This document shows, piece after piece, positions 14,608 to 22,320 of a stretch of 25,825 nt of DNA. This DNA comes from Clostridiales bacterium. Its GTDB lineage: Bacteria > Bacillota > Clostridia > Oscillospirales > Oscillospiraceae. The first letter of the stretch is position 1. The number at the start of each line of letters is the position of its first letter. The stretch covers positions 1-25,825 of the forward strand of contig JAHAEW010000045.1 of assembly GCA_018374635.1 (NCBI GenBank), written 5' to 3'. A program made the translations under genes and the position numbers. Below the pieces are notes generated by a model that was not told the DNA's origin, did not search any database, and saw only the letters and a program-made list of their open reading frames with translations.

Positions 14608-14817
14608 ATGAGTGTATTGTCAGAACGTTTGAAGGAGCTGCGGCTGCTCCACCAGAAAAAGCAAGACGAACTTGCAGACATTCTGGAATTGTCGTACAGT
14701 GCCTATAAGCGCTACGAATATGGCGAGCGGGAACCTACGGCTTCTACGATCATCCGTATGGCCCAGTATTTTGAGGTCAGCGCCGATTATCTGCTGGGCC
14801 TGCGGGACGAGCCGTAA
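14608..14817 (+). CDS. small Xre-family HTH regulator, copy 1
   Basis: A 69-residue stand-alone HTH_3 domain. The helix-turn-helix lies near residues 17-38 (KQDELADILELSYSAYKRYEYG), followed by REPTASTIIRMAQYFEVSADYLLGL, the usual ending of Xre/CI-type repressor domains. No effector or oligomerisation domain is present beyond the fold, so it probably binds the two operators as a dimer. ATG 14608 has AGAGGAA 7 nt upstream. It is the first of two tandem copies, divergent from the 88-residue gene. The lower GC of this stretch compared with mutS and miaB suggests acquisition by transfer. Confidence 0.88.
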   Translation: MSVLSERLKELRLLHQKKQDELADILELSYSAYKRYEYGEREPTASTIIRMAQYFEVSADYLLGLRDEP

Positions 14818-14855
14818 TGAGTGAAACCGTCAGGAATATTGGTGTGATTTCATGA
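14817..14855 (+). CDS. possible 12-codon coupling ORF
   Basis: ATG 14817 uses the last base of the copy 1 stop codon (TAATG), and after 12 codons (MSETVRNIGVIS) its TGA overlaps the start of copy 2 (ATGA). Copy 2 lacks a good Shine-Dalgarno of its own, so this mini-ORF could carry ribosomes from one gene to the next. It may equally be chance; no conservation data are available here. Confidence 0.3.
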   Translation: MSETVRNIGVIS

Positions 14856-15061
14856 AGATGTTAGCGCAACGGCTTTTGACCCTGCGAAAACAACATTGCT
14901 TAAAACAGACAGAAGCGGCACAGGCACTTGGTCTGTCTATCAGCGCCTATTGCCGGTATGAGTATGGCGAGCGGGAGCCTACCGCTTCTACCATCATCCG
15001 CATGGCCCGATACTTTGAGGTCAGTGCCGATTACCTGTTGGGCCTGCGGGAGGAGCCGTAA
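14852..15061 (+). CDS. small Xre-family HTH regulator, copy 2
   Basis: A 69-residue HTH_3 protein, the same length as copy 1. From residue 35 on (RYEYGEREPTASTIIRMA, then YFEVSADYLLGLR) the two proteins are almost identical, while the N-terminal halves, including the first HTH helix (KQTEAAQALGLSISAYCRY), are clearly different. At the DNA level the shared half has many silent changes, so the duplication is not recent or has been held by selection. The start at ATG 14852 (or 14858) has no strong ribosome site. It probably binds DNA related to the same operators, perhaps as a heterodimer or antagonist of copy 1. Confidence 0.85.
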   Translation: MKMLAQRLLTLRKQHCLKQTEAAQALGLSISAYCRYEYGEREPTASTIIRMARYFEVSADYLLGLREEP

Positions 15062-15091
15062 GATTTTGAGAACGCGCCTGCGCGGCGGGCG

Positions 15092-15119
15092 CACCGCTTT
15101 CTTTGCAAAGAAAGCGGTG
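15092..15119. repeat. perfect 28-bp palindrome
   Basis: Bases 15092-15105 are the exact reverse complement of 15106-15119, with CTTTCTTTG/CAAAGAAAG at the centre. On RNA it would form a long hairpin. It is probably part of a dispersed palindromic element or a terminator after the Xre genes. Confidence 0.6.
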
Positions 15120-15130
15120 GGAAAGAAAGC

Positions 15131-15153
15131 CCAGAGGGGGCATCCCCCTCTGG
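15131..15153. repeat. 10-bp-stem hairpin upstream of mutS
   Basis: CCAGAGGGGG (15131-15140) and CCCCCTCTGG (15144-15153) pair perfectly around CAT. Together with the palindrome 12 bp upstream it makes a double-hairpin block ending 57 bp before the mutS start. No T-run follows. Confidence 0.55.
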
Positions 15154-15210
15154 ACTCCCCCTTGCATCCCCGCACCCGGGATACACCACAGAAGAAAAGG
15201 AGCCTTGACC

Positions 15211-17808
15211 ATGCCAGCAGACACCACCCCCATGATGCGCCAGTACATCGCCATGAAGGAGGACCACCCGGACTGTATCCTCTTTTTCCGTCTGGGGGAC
15301 TTCTATGAGATGTTCAATGAAGACGCCAAGCTGGTGTCGAAGGAGCTGGAGCTGACCCTCACCAGCCGGGACCGGAGCAAGCCGGAGGGAGAGCGCACCC
15401 CCATGTGCGGCGTGCCCTACCACAGCGCGGACGCCTACATCGCCCGGCTCATCGCCAAGGGGTACAAGGTGGCCATCTGCGAGCAGATGGAGGACCCGGC
15501 CACCGCCAAAGGGCTGGTGGACCGGGACATCATCCGCATCATCACCCCGGGCACGGTCATCGCCTCCTCCATGCTGGACGAGGGGCGCAACAACTTCATC
15601 TGTTCCATCTATCTGGACGAGCGGGGGGCCGGGCTGTGCTTCTGCGACATCTCCACCGGAGAGATTTCGGTGACCTCCTTCCACGGCGGGGACGCCCTGG
15701 AGCACCTTCAGAACGAGCTGGGCCGCTTCTCCCCCCGGGAGGCCCTCCTCTCCGAGGGGGCCAGCCGGAACGAGGCCCTGGGGGCCTTCCTGCGGGACAA
15801 GCTGGAGTGCCGCTGTGAGAACGGCGGGGAGGCGCGCTACCGCCCCGAAACGGCGGGGGCCGCCGTGAAAAAGCAGTTCCAGAGCGGGGTGAGTGCCCTG
15901 CCTGAGGGGGACAGCCACGCGGTCCAGGCGGTGGGAGGATTGCTCTCCTACCTCTATGAGACCCAGAAGACTGACCTCTCCCACCTCTCCACCCTCACCT
16001 ACTTCACCTCCGGGCAGTTCATGGAGCTGGATCTCACCGCCCGGCGGAACCTGGAGCTCACCGAGACCCTGCGGGCCAAGGAGAAGAAGGGCTCCCTCCT
16101 CTGGGTGCTGGACAAGACCCGCACCGCCATGGGCCGCCGCCTCATCCGCACGTGGATGGAGCGGCCTCTCCTCTCCCCCGCCGCCATCCACCGCCGTTTG
16201 GGCGCGGTGGAGGCCCTGGTGAACGACCCCATTGCCCGGGAGGAGATCATCCTCTGCCTGCGGGAGATCACCGATCTGGAGCGGCTCATCGGGCGCATCG
16301 TCTACGGCACCGCCGGCGGGCGGGATCTGGTGGCCCTCTCGGGCGGCCTGGGCAGGCTCCCCCATCTGCGGGACCTGCTGGAGGGGCTGGCCTCGCCCCT
16401 GCTCCAGTCCCTGCGGGAGGAGCTGGACGACCTCTCTGACCTGCGGGCGCTCATCGGCCGGGGCATCCAGGACGATCCCCCCTTCTCGGTCCGGGAGGGC
16501 GGCTTCATCCGGGACGGCTACGACCCGGAGGTGGACCGCCTGCGGGATATCCTGGTCCACGGCAAGGACATGGTGGCCGCCGTGGAGGCCCGGGAGAAGG
16601 AGAAGACCGGCATCAAGAGCCTGAAGGTGGGCTACAACAAGGTGTTCGGCTACTATATCGAGGTCTCCAAGTCCTACTACGATCAGGTGCCCGAGACCTA
16701 TATCCGCAAGCAGACCCTGGTCAACTGCGAGCGGTACATCACCCAGGAGCTCAAGGATCTGGAGCACTCCATCCTCACGGCGCAGGACCGGATCACCGCC
16801 CTGGAGTACGAGCTCTTCTGCGCCATCCGGGAGGAGACCGCCCGGCGGGTGGGAGACATCCAGCGCTCGGCCGCCGCCGTGGCCCAGGTGGATGTGCTCA
16901 CCTCCTTTGCGGCCGTGGCCGCCGACCGGGGCTATTGCCGGCCGGATGTGGACCTCTCCGACGTGATTGAAATTACCGAGGGACGCCATCCGGTGGTGGA
17001 GCAGATGCTCAAGGGGGGACTCTTCGTCCCCAACGATACCCGGATGGACGCCGGCGAGAACACGGTGGCCATCCTGACCGGCCCCAACATGGCGGGCAAA
17101 TCCACCTACATGCGCCAGGTGGCCCTCATCGTGCTCATGGCCCAGATGGGCTCCTTCGTACCCGCCCGGTACGCCCGCATCGGCATCGTGGACCGGGTCT
17201 TTACCCGCATCGGGGCCAGCGACGATCTGAGCGCGGGCCAGTCCACCTTCATGGTGGAGATGAGCGAGGTGGCCGAGCTCCTGAAAAACGCCACCAGCAA
17301 GAGCCTTCTCATTCTGGACGAGATCGGCCGGGGCACCAGCACCTATGACGGCATGTCCATCGCCCGGGCGGTGCTGGAGTACTGCGCCGACCGCAAGCGG
17401 CTGGGGGCCAAGACCCTCTTTGCCACCCACTACCACGAGATTACGGTGCTGGAGGGGCAGATCCCCGGGGTGAAGAACTATAACATCGCCGCCAAAAAGA
17501 AGAAGGACAATATCCTCTTCCTGCGCAAGATCGTGCGGGGCGGCGCTGACCAGAGCTATGGCATCGAGGTGGCCAAGCTGGCGGGTGTCCCCGACCGGGT
17601 CATCCGCCGGGCCCGGGAGATCCTCAGCGAGCTGGAACAGGGCGGCGTGTCTGCCCCCGCCGCACCGGCTCCGTCCGGGGAGAGCCAGATGAGCCTCCTG
17701 GACCTGGGGGTCGGGGAGGTGGCCGAGCGGCTGCGCCGGGTGGATGTAAACACCCTCACCCCCATCGAGGCCATGAACCTGATCTACGAACTCAAGCAGA
17801 AACTCTGA
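15211..17808 (+). CDS. mutS: DNA mismatch repair protein MutS
   Basis: An 865-residue MutS of normal length. It recognises mispairs and small loops and, with ATP, recruits MutL. The mismatch-reading Phe-x-Glu lies in GDFYEMFNEDAK near residues 30-41 (FYE). Connector, lever and clamp domains fill about 130-560. The ATPase has Walker A GPNMAGKST at 624-632, the STFMVEM stretch, and Walker B ILDEIGRGTSTYDG. A helix-turn-helix region and a short C-terminal tail follow. ATG 15211 has AAAGGAG 8 nt upstream; upstream in-frame starts run through the hairpin block and are rejected. It heads a rightward run: CPBP, mutL, hfq, HlyD-like, yggS, sepF, divIVA. Confidence 0.97.
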   Translation: MPADTTPMMRQYIAMKEDHPDCILFFRLGDFYEMFNEDAKLVSKELELTLTSRDRSKPEGERTPMCGVPYHSADAYIARLIAKGYKVAICEQMEDPATAKGLVDRDIIRIITPGTVIASSMLDEGRNNFICSIYLDERGAGLCFCDISTGEISVTSFHGGDALEHLQNELGRFSPREALLSEGASRNEALGAFLRDKLECRCENGGEARYRPETAGAAVKKQFQSGVSALPEGDSHAVQAVGGLLSYLYETQKTDLSHLSTLTYFTSGQFMELDLTARRNLELTETLRAKEKKGSLLWVLDKTRTAMGRRLIRTWMERPLLSPAAIHRRLGAVEALVNDPIAREEIILCLREITDLERLIGRIVYGTAGGRDLVALSGGLGRLPHLRDLLEGLASPLLQSLREELDDLSDLRALIGRGIQDDPPFSVREGGFIRDGYDPEVDRLRDILVHGKDMVAAVEAREKEKTGIKSLKVGYNKVFGYYIEVSKSYYDQVPETYIRKQTLVNCERYITQELKDLEHSILTAQDRITALEYELFCAIREETARRVGDIQRSAAAVAQVDVLTSFAAVAADRGYCRPDVDLSDVIEITEGRHPVVEQMLKGGLFVPNDTRMDAGENTVAILTGPNMAGKSTYMRQVALIVLMAQMGSFVPARYARIGIVDRVFTRIGASDDLSAGQSTFMVEMSEVAELLKNATSKSLLILDEIGRGTSTYDGMSIARAVLEYCADRKRLGAKTLFATHYHEITVLEGQIPGVKNYNIAAKKKKDNILFLRKIVRGGADQSYGIEVAKLAGVPDRVIRRAREILSELEQGGVSAPAAPAPSGESQMSLLDLGVGEVAERLRRVDVNTLTPIEAMNLIYELKQKL

Positions 17809-17824
17809 CCGCCGGAGGGCGGTC
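17807..17824 (+). other. short hairpin after mutS
   Basis: GACCGCC (17807-17813) and GGCGGTC (17818-17824) pair around GGAG, starting inside the mutS stop codon. No T-run follows, so it more likely affects mRNA stability than termination. Confidence 0.4.
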
Positions 17825-17846
17825 CCGGCAAAAGGAGGGATGACAG

Positions 17847-18545
17847 ATGAATCCAATCCCCATCTGGCAGGAGAAGCTCAGCCCGGGGGAATGGCTCCGG
17901 GGCGGGGCGCTGTCGGTCCTCTATGTGGCCCTCTTCCCCTTCCTCATGGCCTGGGTGCAGCGCAATGCCTGGGAGGAGCTCCCGGTGGCGGAGTCCAACG
18001 TGGTCTACTATCTCATTTCTGTGCTGCTGGGCTTTGCGCTCTTTTCCGGCCTATGGAAGCGGAATCTGGACCGTCTGCTCACCCGGCCGGGCCGGAATCT
18101 GGCATCCGTCGCGGCGGGCCTGGCGGCCTGGATCGCGCTGGACCTCCTGGTCCGGCAGATCCCTCTGCCCGTGCGCAATCCCAACGAGAGCGGATACGCC
18201 CTGGAGTATCTCCTCTCCCCCCGGGCCACCGGGCTGATCGTGGTGGTCCTCATGCCCATGGTGGAGGAGCTGCTCTTCCGGGGCGTGCTCTTCGGAGGCG
18301 TCCGGCGGTACAGCCGGGGGGCGGCCTACCTGCTCTCAGCGGGCCTTTTCGCCCTGTACTGCGTGTGGCAGTTCGCCTTCTCCTATGGAAGGCTGGACCT
18401 GCGCTATCTGCTTCTGGCGGTGCAGTACCTGCCGGCGGGGGTCCTTCTCTCCTGGTGCTACGAACGGGGCGGCTCCCTGTGGAGCGCGGTGCTGCTGCAC
18501 ATGGCGGTCAACGGACTGACCCTGCTGCGCATCGTGGCGGGCTGA
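17847..18545 (+). CDS. CPBP family intramembrane protease-like protein
   Basis: A 232-residue protein with about seven membrane segments and the CPBP/Rce1 signature. Motif 1, EELLFRG, lies near residues 138-144 and supplies the catalytic glutamates. The last motif, HMAVNG, lies near 218-223. The intermediate motif is normally F-x-x-x-H; here the aligned stretch is FALYC (about 167-171), so cysteine seems to replace a metal- or water-binding histidine. The protein may therefore be inactive or altered. CPBP proteins cleave prenylated or bacteriocin-type peptides or act as immunity proteins; the role here is unknown. ATG 17847 has AGGAGGG at 7 nt. It sits between mutS and mutL, an unusual place for this family. 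Confidence 0.85.
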   Translation: MNPIPIWQEKLSPGEWLRGGALSVLYVALFPFLMAWVQRNAWEELPVAESNVVYYLISVLLGFALFSGLWKRNLDRLLTRPGRNLASVAAGLAAWIALDLLVRQIPLPVRNPNESGYALEYLLSPRATGLIVVVLMPMVEELLFRGVLFGGVRRYSRGAAYLLSAGLFALYCVWQFAFSYGRLDLRYLLLAVQYLPAGVLLSWCYERGGSLWSAVLLHMAVNGLTLLRIVAG

Positions 18546-18590
18546 GTTCCCGCCTTCTCATTTCTCATTCAGAAAGTCTGGTGAATCCCT

Positions 18591-20567
18591 ATGCCTCACA
18601 TTCAACCTCTGGACCCCCATGTGGCCGACCTCATCGCCGCCGGCGAGGTGGTGGAGCGGCCGGCCTCGGTGGTCAAGGAACTGGTGGAAAACGCCATCGA
18701 CGCCGGGGCCACCGCCGTCACGGTGGAGATCCAGCACGGCGGCATGACCCTCATCCGGGTCACGGACAACGGCTGCGGCATCGCCGCGGAGGAGGCTGAG
18801 ACCGCCTTTCTGCGCCATGCCACCAGCAAGATCCGGAGCGAATATGACCTGGAGGCCATCGGCACCCTGGGCTTCCGGGGGGAGGCCCTGGCCGCCATCG
18901 CGGCGGTCTCCCGGGTGGACCTGCTCACCCGGACGGCGGAGGAGAGCGTGGGGGTCTCGGTGGAGCTGGAGGGGGGCGTGGTGGTCTCCCGGGAGGAGGC
19001 CGGCTGTCCCCAGGGCGCCACGATGGTGGTGCGGGACCTCTTCTACAACACGCCCGCCCGGCTGAAATTCATGAAAAAGGACTCGGCGGAGGGGGCGGCC
19101 GTCTTTGCCGCCGTGCAGCGGCAGGCCCTCTCTCACCCGGAGGTGAGCATCCGCTTCCTGCGGGACGGCCGGCAGGAGCTTCTCACCCCCGGCGACGGGC
19201 AGCTCGAGAGCGCGGTCTACGCCGTCCTGGGGCGGGAGATGGCCCTGGGCCTGCGGAGCGTCACCGGCTCCGGAGAGGAGATGGCGGTGAGCGGCTTCGC
19301 CTCCCTTCCCACCTGCTGCCGGGGCACCCGGGGATACCAGCACTTCTTTGTCAACGGCCGCTATGTGAAGTCCCGTACCATGATGGCCGCGCTGGAGGAG
19401 GCCTATGCCAACCAGAAGATGGTGGGCAAGTTCCCCGGCTGCGTGCTCCATCTGACCACAAAGCTCAATGCGGTGGACGTGAACGTCCACCCCACCAAGC
19501 AGGAGGTCAAGTTCGGCAGCGAGCGCAAGGTCTTTGACGCGGTGTATTACGCCGTGCGTGCGGCCCTGGAGCAGGACCAGACCCGGCCCGCCGCCGTGCT
19601 GGAGCGGCCCCGGGCCCACGACAGCGTTACCCCGAACCAGACCCGCTTCCAGACCATGACGGCCCAGCAGTATCGCGCCCTGACGAGCCAGGGCGCGCCG
19701 GAGGGTGCTCCGGAGCGCCGGCACCCCATCCGGCCGGGCCTCTCGGCCCTGGAGCGGATCCGCACCGCCCCCCTGCCGGGAGAACGGCTGCCCCTCCACG
19801 ACTGCACCGCGCCCCGCGCCTCGGTGGGATCGGCCCCGGTCAGCGCCCCGGTGAAACCGATGTCCGCCCCGATGGCCCGGACAGAACCGGAGGCGCACAC
19901 CGCCCCCGGCGCTCACCCGGTGCCCGTGGTCCCGGAGCCGGAGGCCAAAGCCGAAACCGTGCCCGCCGCGCCGGAGGTCCTCCCCCCTGCGGCGGAGGAG
20001 CCGGAGCCCTGGCGGCTGGCCGGGGAGATCTTCCACACCTATATCATTGTGGAGCAGGGGGAGCGGGTGCTGCTCATCGACAAGCACGCCGCCCACGAGC
20101 GGATGCACTTTGACCGGCTCAAGGCGGAGGGCTACACCCCCATGTGCCAGATGCTGCTGACGCCGGTGGTCTTTACGCCTCCCGCCGAGGAGGGCGCGGT
20201 TCTGCTCCAGAACACAGGGCTCCTGGCCGGCTTCGGCTTTGAAGTGGAGGACTTCGGCGGCGGCGGACTCATTGTGCGCCAGTGCCCCGACTATGTGGAC
20301 GCCGGGGACATCGAATCCACCCTCTCCGAGCTGGCGGGCAGGCTGCTGGCCACCGGGCGGGCCGACCCGGCCGCCGCCCGGGACGGCGTGCTGCACACCA
20401 TGGCCTGCAAGGCTGCCATCAAGGGCCGGCAGAAAAACGATCCACGGGAGCTGGAGCGGGTGGCCCGGGCTGTTTTGAGCGGAGCGGTGAAATACTGCCC
20501 CCACGGCCGCCCGGTGGCGATTGAATTGACCCGCGGCCAGCTGGAAAAGCAGTTTAAGCGGGCCTAA
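18591..20567 (+). CDS. mutL: DNA mismatch repair protein MutL
   Basis: A 658-residue MutL. The GHKL ATPase region has ENAIDAGAT, DNGCGI, TSKI and GFRGEAL (about 30-100). A proline-alanine-rich linker, the least conserved part, covers about 335-475. The C-terminal dimerisation and nicking domain has the endonuclease motif as DKHAAHERMHFD near residue 497 (usual form DQHA-x2-E-x4-E; here the final acid is D), plus ACKAAIKG and CPHGRP, which complete the metal site. It is therefore expected to nick DNA as in other bacteria lacking MutH. ATG 18591 has only a weak ribosome site (GGTGA), 45 nt after the CPBP stop, so coupling to upstream translation is likely. Confidence 0.96.
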   Translation: MPHIQPLDPHVADLIAAGEVVERPASVVKELVENAIDAGATAVTVEIQHGGMTLIRVTDNGCGIAAEEAETAFLRHATSKIRSEYDLEAIGTLGFRGEALAAIAAVSRVDLLTRTAEESVGVSVELEGGVVVSREEAGCPQGATMVVRDLFYNTPARLKFMKKDSAEGAAVFAAVQRQALSHPEVSIRFLRDGRQELLTPGDGQLESAVYAVLGREMALGLRSVTGSGEEMAVSGFASLPTCCRGTRGYQHFFVNGRYVKSRTMMAALEEAYANQKMVGKFPGCVLHLTTKLNAVDVNVHPTKQEVKFGSERKVFDAVYYAVRAALEQDQTRPAAVLERPRAHDSVTPNQTRFQTMTAQQYRALTSQGAPEGAPERRHPIRPGLSALERIRTAPLPGERLPLHDCTAPRASVGSAPVSAPVKPMSAPMARTEPEAHTAPGAHPVPVVPEPEAKAETVPAAPEVLPPAAEEPEPWRLAGEIFHTYIIVEQGERVLLIDKHAAHERMHFDRLKAEGYTPMCQMLLTPVVFTPPAEEGAVLLQNTGLLAGFGFEVEDFGGGGLIVRQCPDYVDAGDIESTLSELAGRLLATGRADPAAARDGVLHTMACKAAIKGRQKNDPRELERVARAVLSGAVKYCPHGRPVAIELTRGQLEKQFKRA

Positions 20568-20602
20568 AGAGGCCGGAGCAAAAAATCTCCCCCGGTCGAC
20601 TG

Positions 20603-20638
20603 ATTTCGCAGGCGAAATTTCCAATAATTGGGTATTAT
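20603..20638 (+). promoter_or_regulatory. inverted repeats and possible hfq promoter
   Basis: ATTTCG (20603-20608) and CGAAAT (20613-20618) form one small dyad, CCAAT-A-ATTGG (20621-20631) a second, and TATTAT (20633-20638) is a fair -10 box. I see no good -35 box at 16-18 bp. The low-GC patch in the 129-bp gap between mutL and hfq suggests a separate, perhaps regulated, promoter for hfq and the genes after it. Confidence 0.4.
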
Positions 20639-20696
20639 AGTGGCATTCCGACGGCCGTCTCCGGACAGGCCCTAGATAGAAAAGGAGTGCACTGTG

Positions 20697-20948
20697 ATGC
20701 AAAAGACCAACAATCTTCAGGAACTGTTTCTGCTCCGGGCCCGGAGCACCCGCGCCAATGTGACGGTATTCCTCATGAACGGCTATCAGATCCGGGGACA
20801 GATCACCGGGTTTGACGCCTTTGTGGTGGTGGTCCACAGCGAGGGCAAGCAGCAGATCATCTATAAACACGCCATTTCCACCATTATCCCGGAACGTCCG
20901 GTGGATCTGCGCCCCACGCCCTTCCCCACGGAGGAGCCGGAGGGGTAA
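20697..20948 (+). CDS. hfq: RNA chaperone Hfq
   Basis: An 83-residue Sm-like protein that forms a hexameric ring binding small RNAs and poly-A or A/G-rich mRNA. Sm1 reads VTVFLMNGYQIRGQITGFDAFVVVV (about 22-46), and Sm2 includes the diagnostic IIYKHAISTI (about 55-64). A short, proline- and glutamate-rich tail follows. AAGGAG is 9 nt from ATG 20697 and 6 nt from GTG 20694, so either could start it; the ATG is preferred. In many bacteria miaA lies between mutL and hfq, and here it is missing. Context places hfq within the mutS-to-divIVA run. Confidence 0.96.
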   Translation: MQKTNNLQELFLLRARSTRANVTVFLMNGYQIRGQITGFDAFVVVVHSEGKQQIIYKHAISTIIPERPVDLRPTPFPTEEPEG

Positions 20949-20992
20949 GGTCCTGAGCGGGCTGGGTTCCGGCGCGGGAAGAAAGGAACGAC

Positions 20993-22285
20993 ATGAAACA
21001 GGGACCCCTTCTCAACCGAATCCTGATGCTGGCGCTGTTTGCGGCTCTGCTTATCTACCTGGGCGTATATGTCTGGGACAGTATGAACGACCCCTTCACC
21101 ACCGCCACGGCCTATGCCTGCACAGTGGACGACGCCATGGAGGCCACCGGCTTTCTGGTGCGGGAGGAGCAGGTCATTCAGGGGAACGGGGCCGTGGTGG
21201 ACCAGCTCTTCAACGAGGGCGAGAAGGTGGCCCGGGGCCAGACGGTGGCGGTCCTCTACGGCAGCGCGGAGGCCGCCGAGCGGCGCGGTACGCTGCTGGC
21301 CCTGGAAAATGAACGGGATCAGCTCCAGTACGCCCTGACCCAGAGCGCCGACGCCGGGGACAATGCCCGGCTGAGCGGGGAGATCATCGACGCCATCACC
21401 ACCCTGCGCTCCTCGGTGGCCTCCGAGGACTTTACCCGCCTGGAGGACCAGGCGCTGGAGCTCAAGAGCCTGATCTACCAGCGGGCCGACGCCTTCGGCA
21501 CGGAGGAAGAGGGGGGCGCCACCGTGGCCGAGATGCAAAACCGCATCCAGGCGCTCAACGCCCAGATCAGCGCCCTCCAGTCCCAGTCCAGCCGGGACAC
21601 CACCCCCGTCACGGTCAGCCAGTCGGGGACCTTTTCGGGCATGGTGGACGGCTTTGAGACCCTCCTGACCCCGGCCGGGCTGGAGAACCTGACCCCCGCG
21701 GACCTGGACAAGCTGAGCGCCCAGACGCCCCAGCAGGACGCCACCGCCGTGGGAAAGCTCATCACCAGCTCCACCTGGTATTTTGTCTGCGCCCTCTCCG
21801 AGGAGCAGGCCGCCAACCTGACCGAGGGGAAGGACATCACCGTCCGCTTTTCCCGGGACTGGTCTGGCTCGGTGGACATGGAGGTGGAGCGCCTGGGTCC
21901 GCCCCAGGGCGGACGGATGACCGTGATCCTCTCCACCGACCGCTTCCTGGCGGACACCACCCTGCTGCGCAAGCAGACGGTGGACCTGGTGTTCCGCAGC
22001 AAGAGCGGCATCCGGGTGCCCACCCAGGCCATCCGCACGGAGGAGCGCAGCGAGACCGATGAGGAGACCGGAGAGACCACGGTGCGCCAGGTCACCGGCG
22101 TCTACGCCATTGTCGGCGTACAGGCGGAGTTCAAGGAAGTGACCGTGGTGGACCAGCGGGAGGGCTACTGTGTGGTGACGCCGGTGACCACCGGCGTTCC
22201 GGGGACCGATAAGAAGGCCCTGCGTTCCGGGGACGAGATCATTGTGACAGGAAAAGACCTGTTTGACGGAAAAGTGGTGCGCTGA
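20993..22285 (+). CDS. HlyD-like membrane fusion protein of the sepF cluster
   Basis: A 430-residue protein with one N-terminal membrane anchor (about 9-27) and a large exterior part. Residues about 50-85 resemble the biotinyl-lipoyl half-motif of HlyD-type adaptors (GFLVREEQVIQGNGAVVDQL, then EGEKVARGQTVAVLYG). A helical hairpin with heptad leucines follows (about 95-200), then beta-barrel-like sequence up to a terminal GKDLFDGKVVR. HlyD proteins usually link an inner-membrane pump to the outside, yet no ABC or RND pump gene is adjacent. Its position next to yggS and sepF hints at a role in envelope or division. ATG 20993 has AAAGGA at 5 nt. The family is fairly clear; the function is not. 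Confidence 0.75.
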   Translation: MKQGPLLNRILMLALFAALLIYLGVYVWDSMNDPFTTATAYACTVDDAMEATGFLVREEQVIQGNGAVVDQLFNEGEKVARGQTVAVLYGSAEAAERRGTLLALENERDQLQYALTQSADAGDNARLSGEIIDAITTLRSSVASEDFTRLEDQALELKSLIYQRADAFGTEEEGGATVAEMQNRIQALNAQISALQSQSSRDTTPVTVSQSGTFSGMVDGFETLLTPAGLENLTPADLDKLSAQTPQQDATAVGKLITSSTWYFVCALSEEQAANLTEGKDITVRFSRDWSGSVDMEVERLGPPQGGRMTVILSTDRFLADTTLLRKQTVDLVFRSKSGIRVPTQAIRTEERSETDEETGETTVRQVTGVYAIVGVQAEFKEVTVVDQREGYCVVTPVTTGVPGTDKKALRSGDEIIVTGKDLFDGKVVR

Positions 22286-22320
22286 ACCGTTCAGACCAGA
22301 GAGAAACAGAGGTGCTTGTG

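Noticed and set aside
14250..15061. Classical type II toxin-antitoxin pair
   Set aside because: The Xre genes are divergent from, not co-transcribed with, the 88-residue gene, and that protein shows no known toxin motif. Kept only as one possible reading of the island.
15031..17856. 941-codon leftward open frame opposite mutS
   Set aside because: A shadow of mutS caused by high GC; no promoter, no Shine-Dalgarno and no recognisable domain.
18558..20870. 770-codon leftward open frame opposite mutL and hfq
   Set aside because: It spans two clear genes and the regulatory gap between them; low-complexity composition typical of a shadow.
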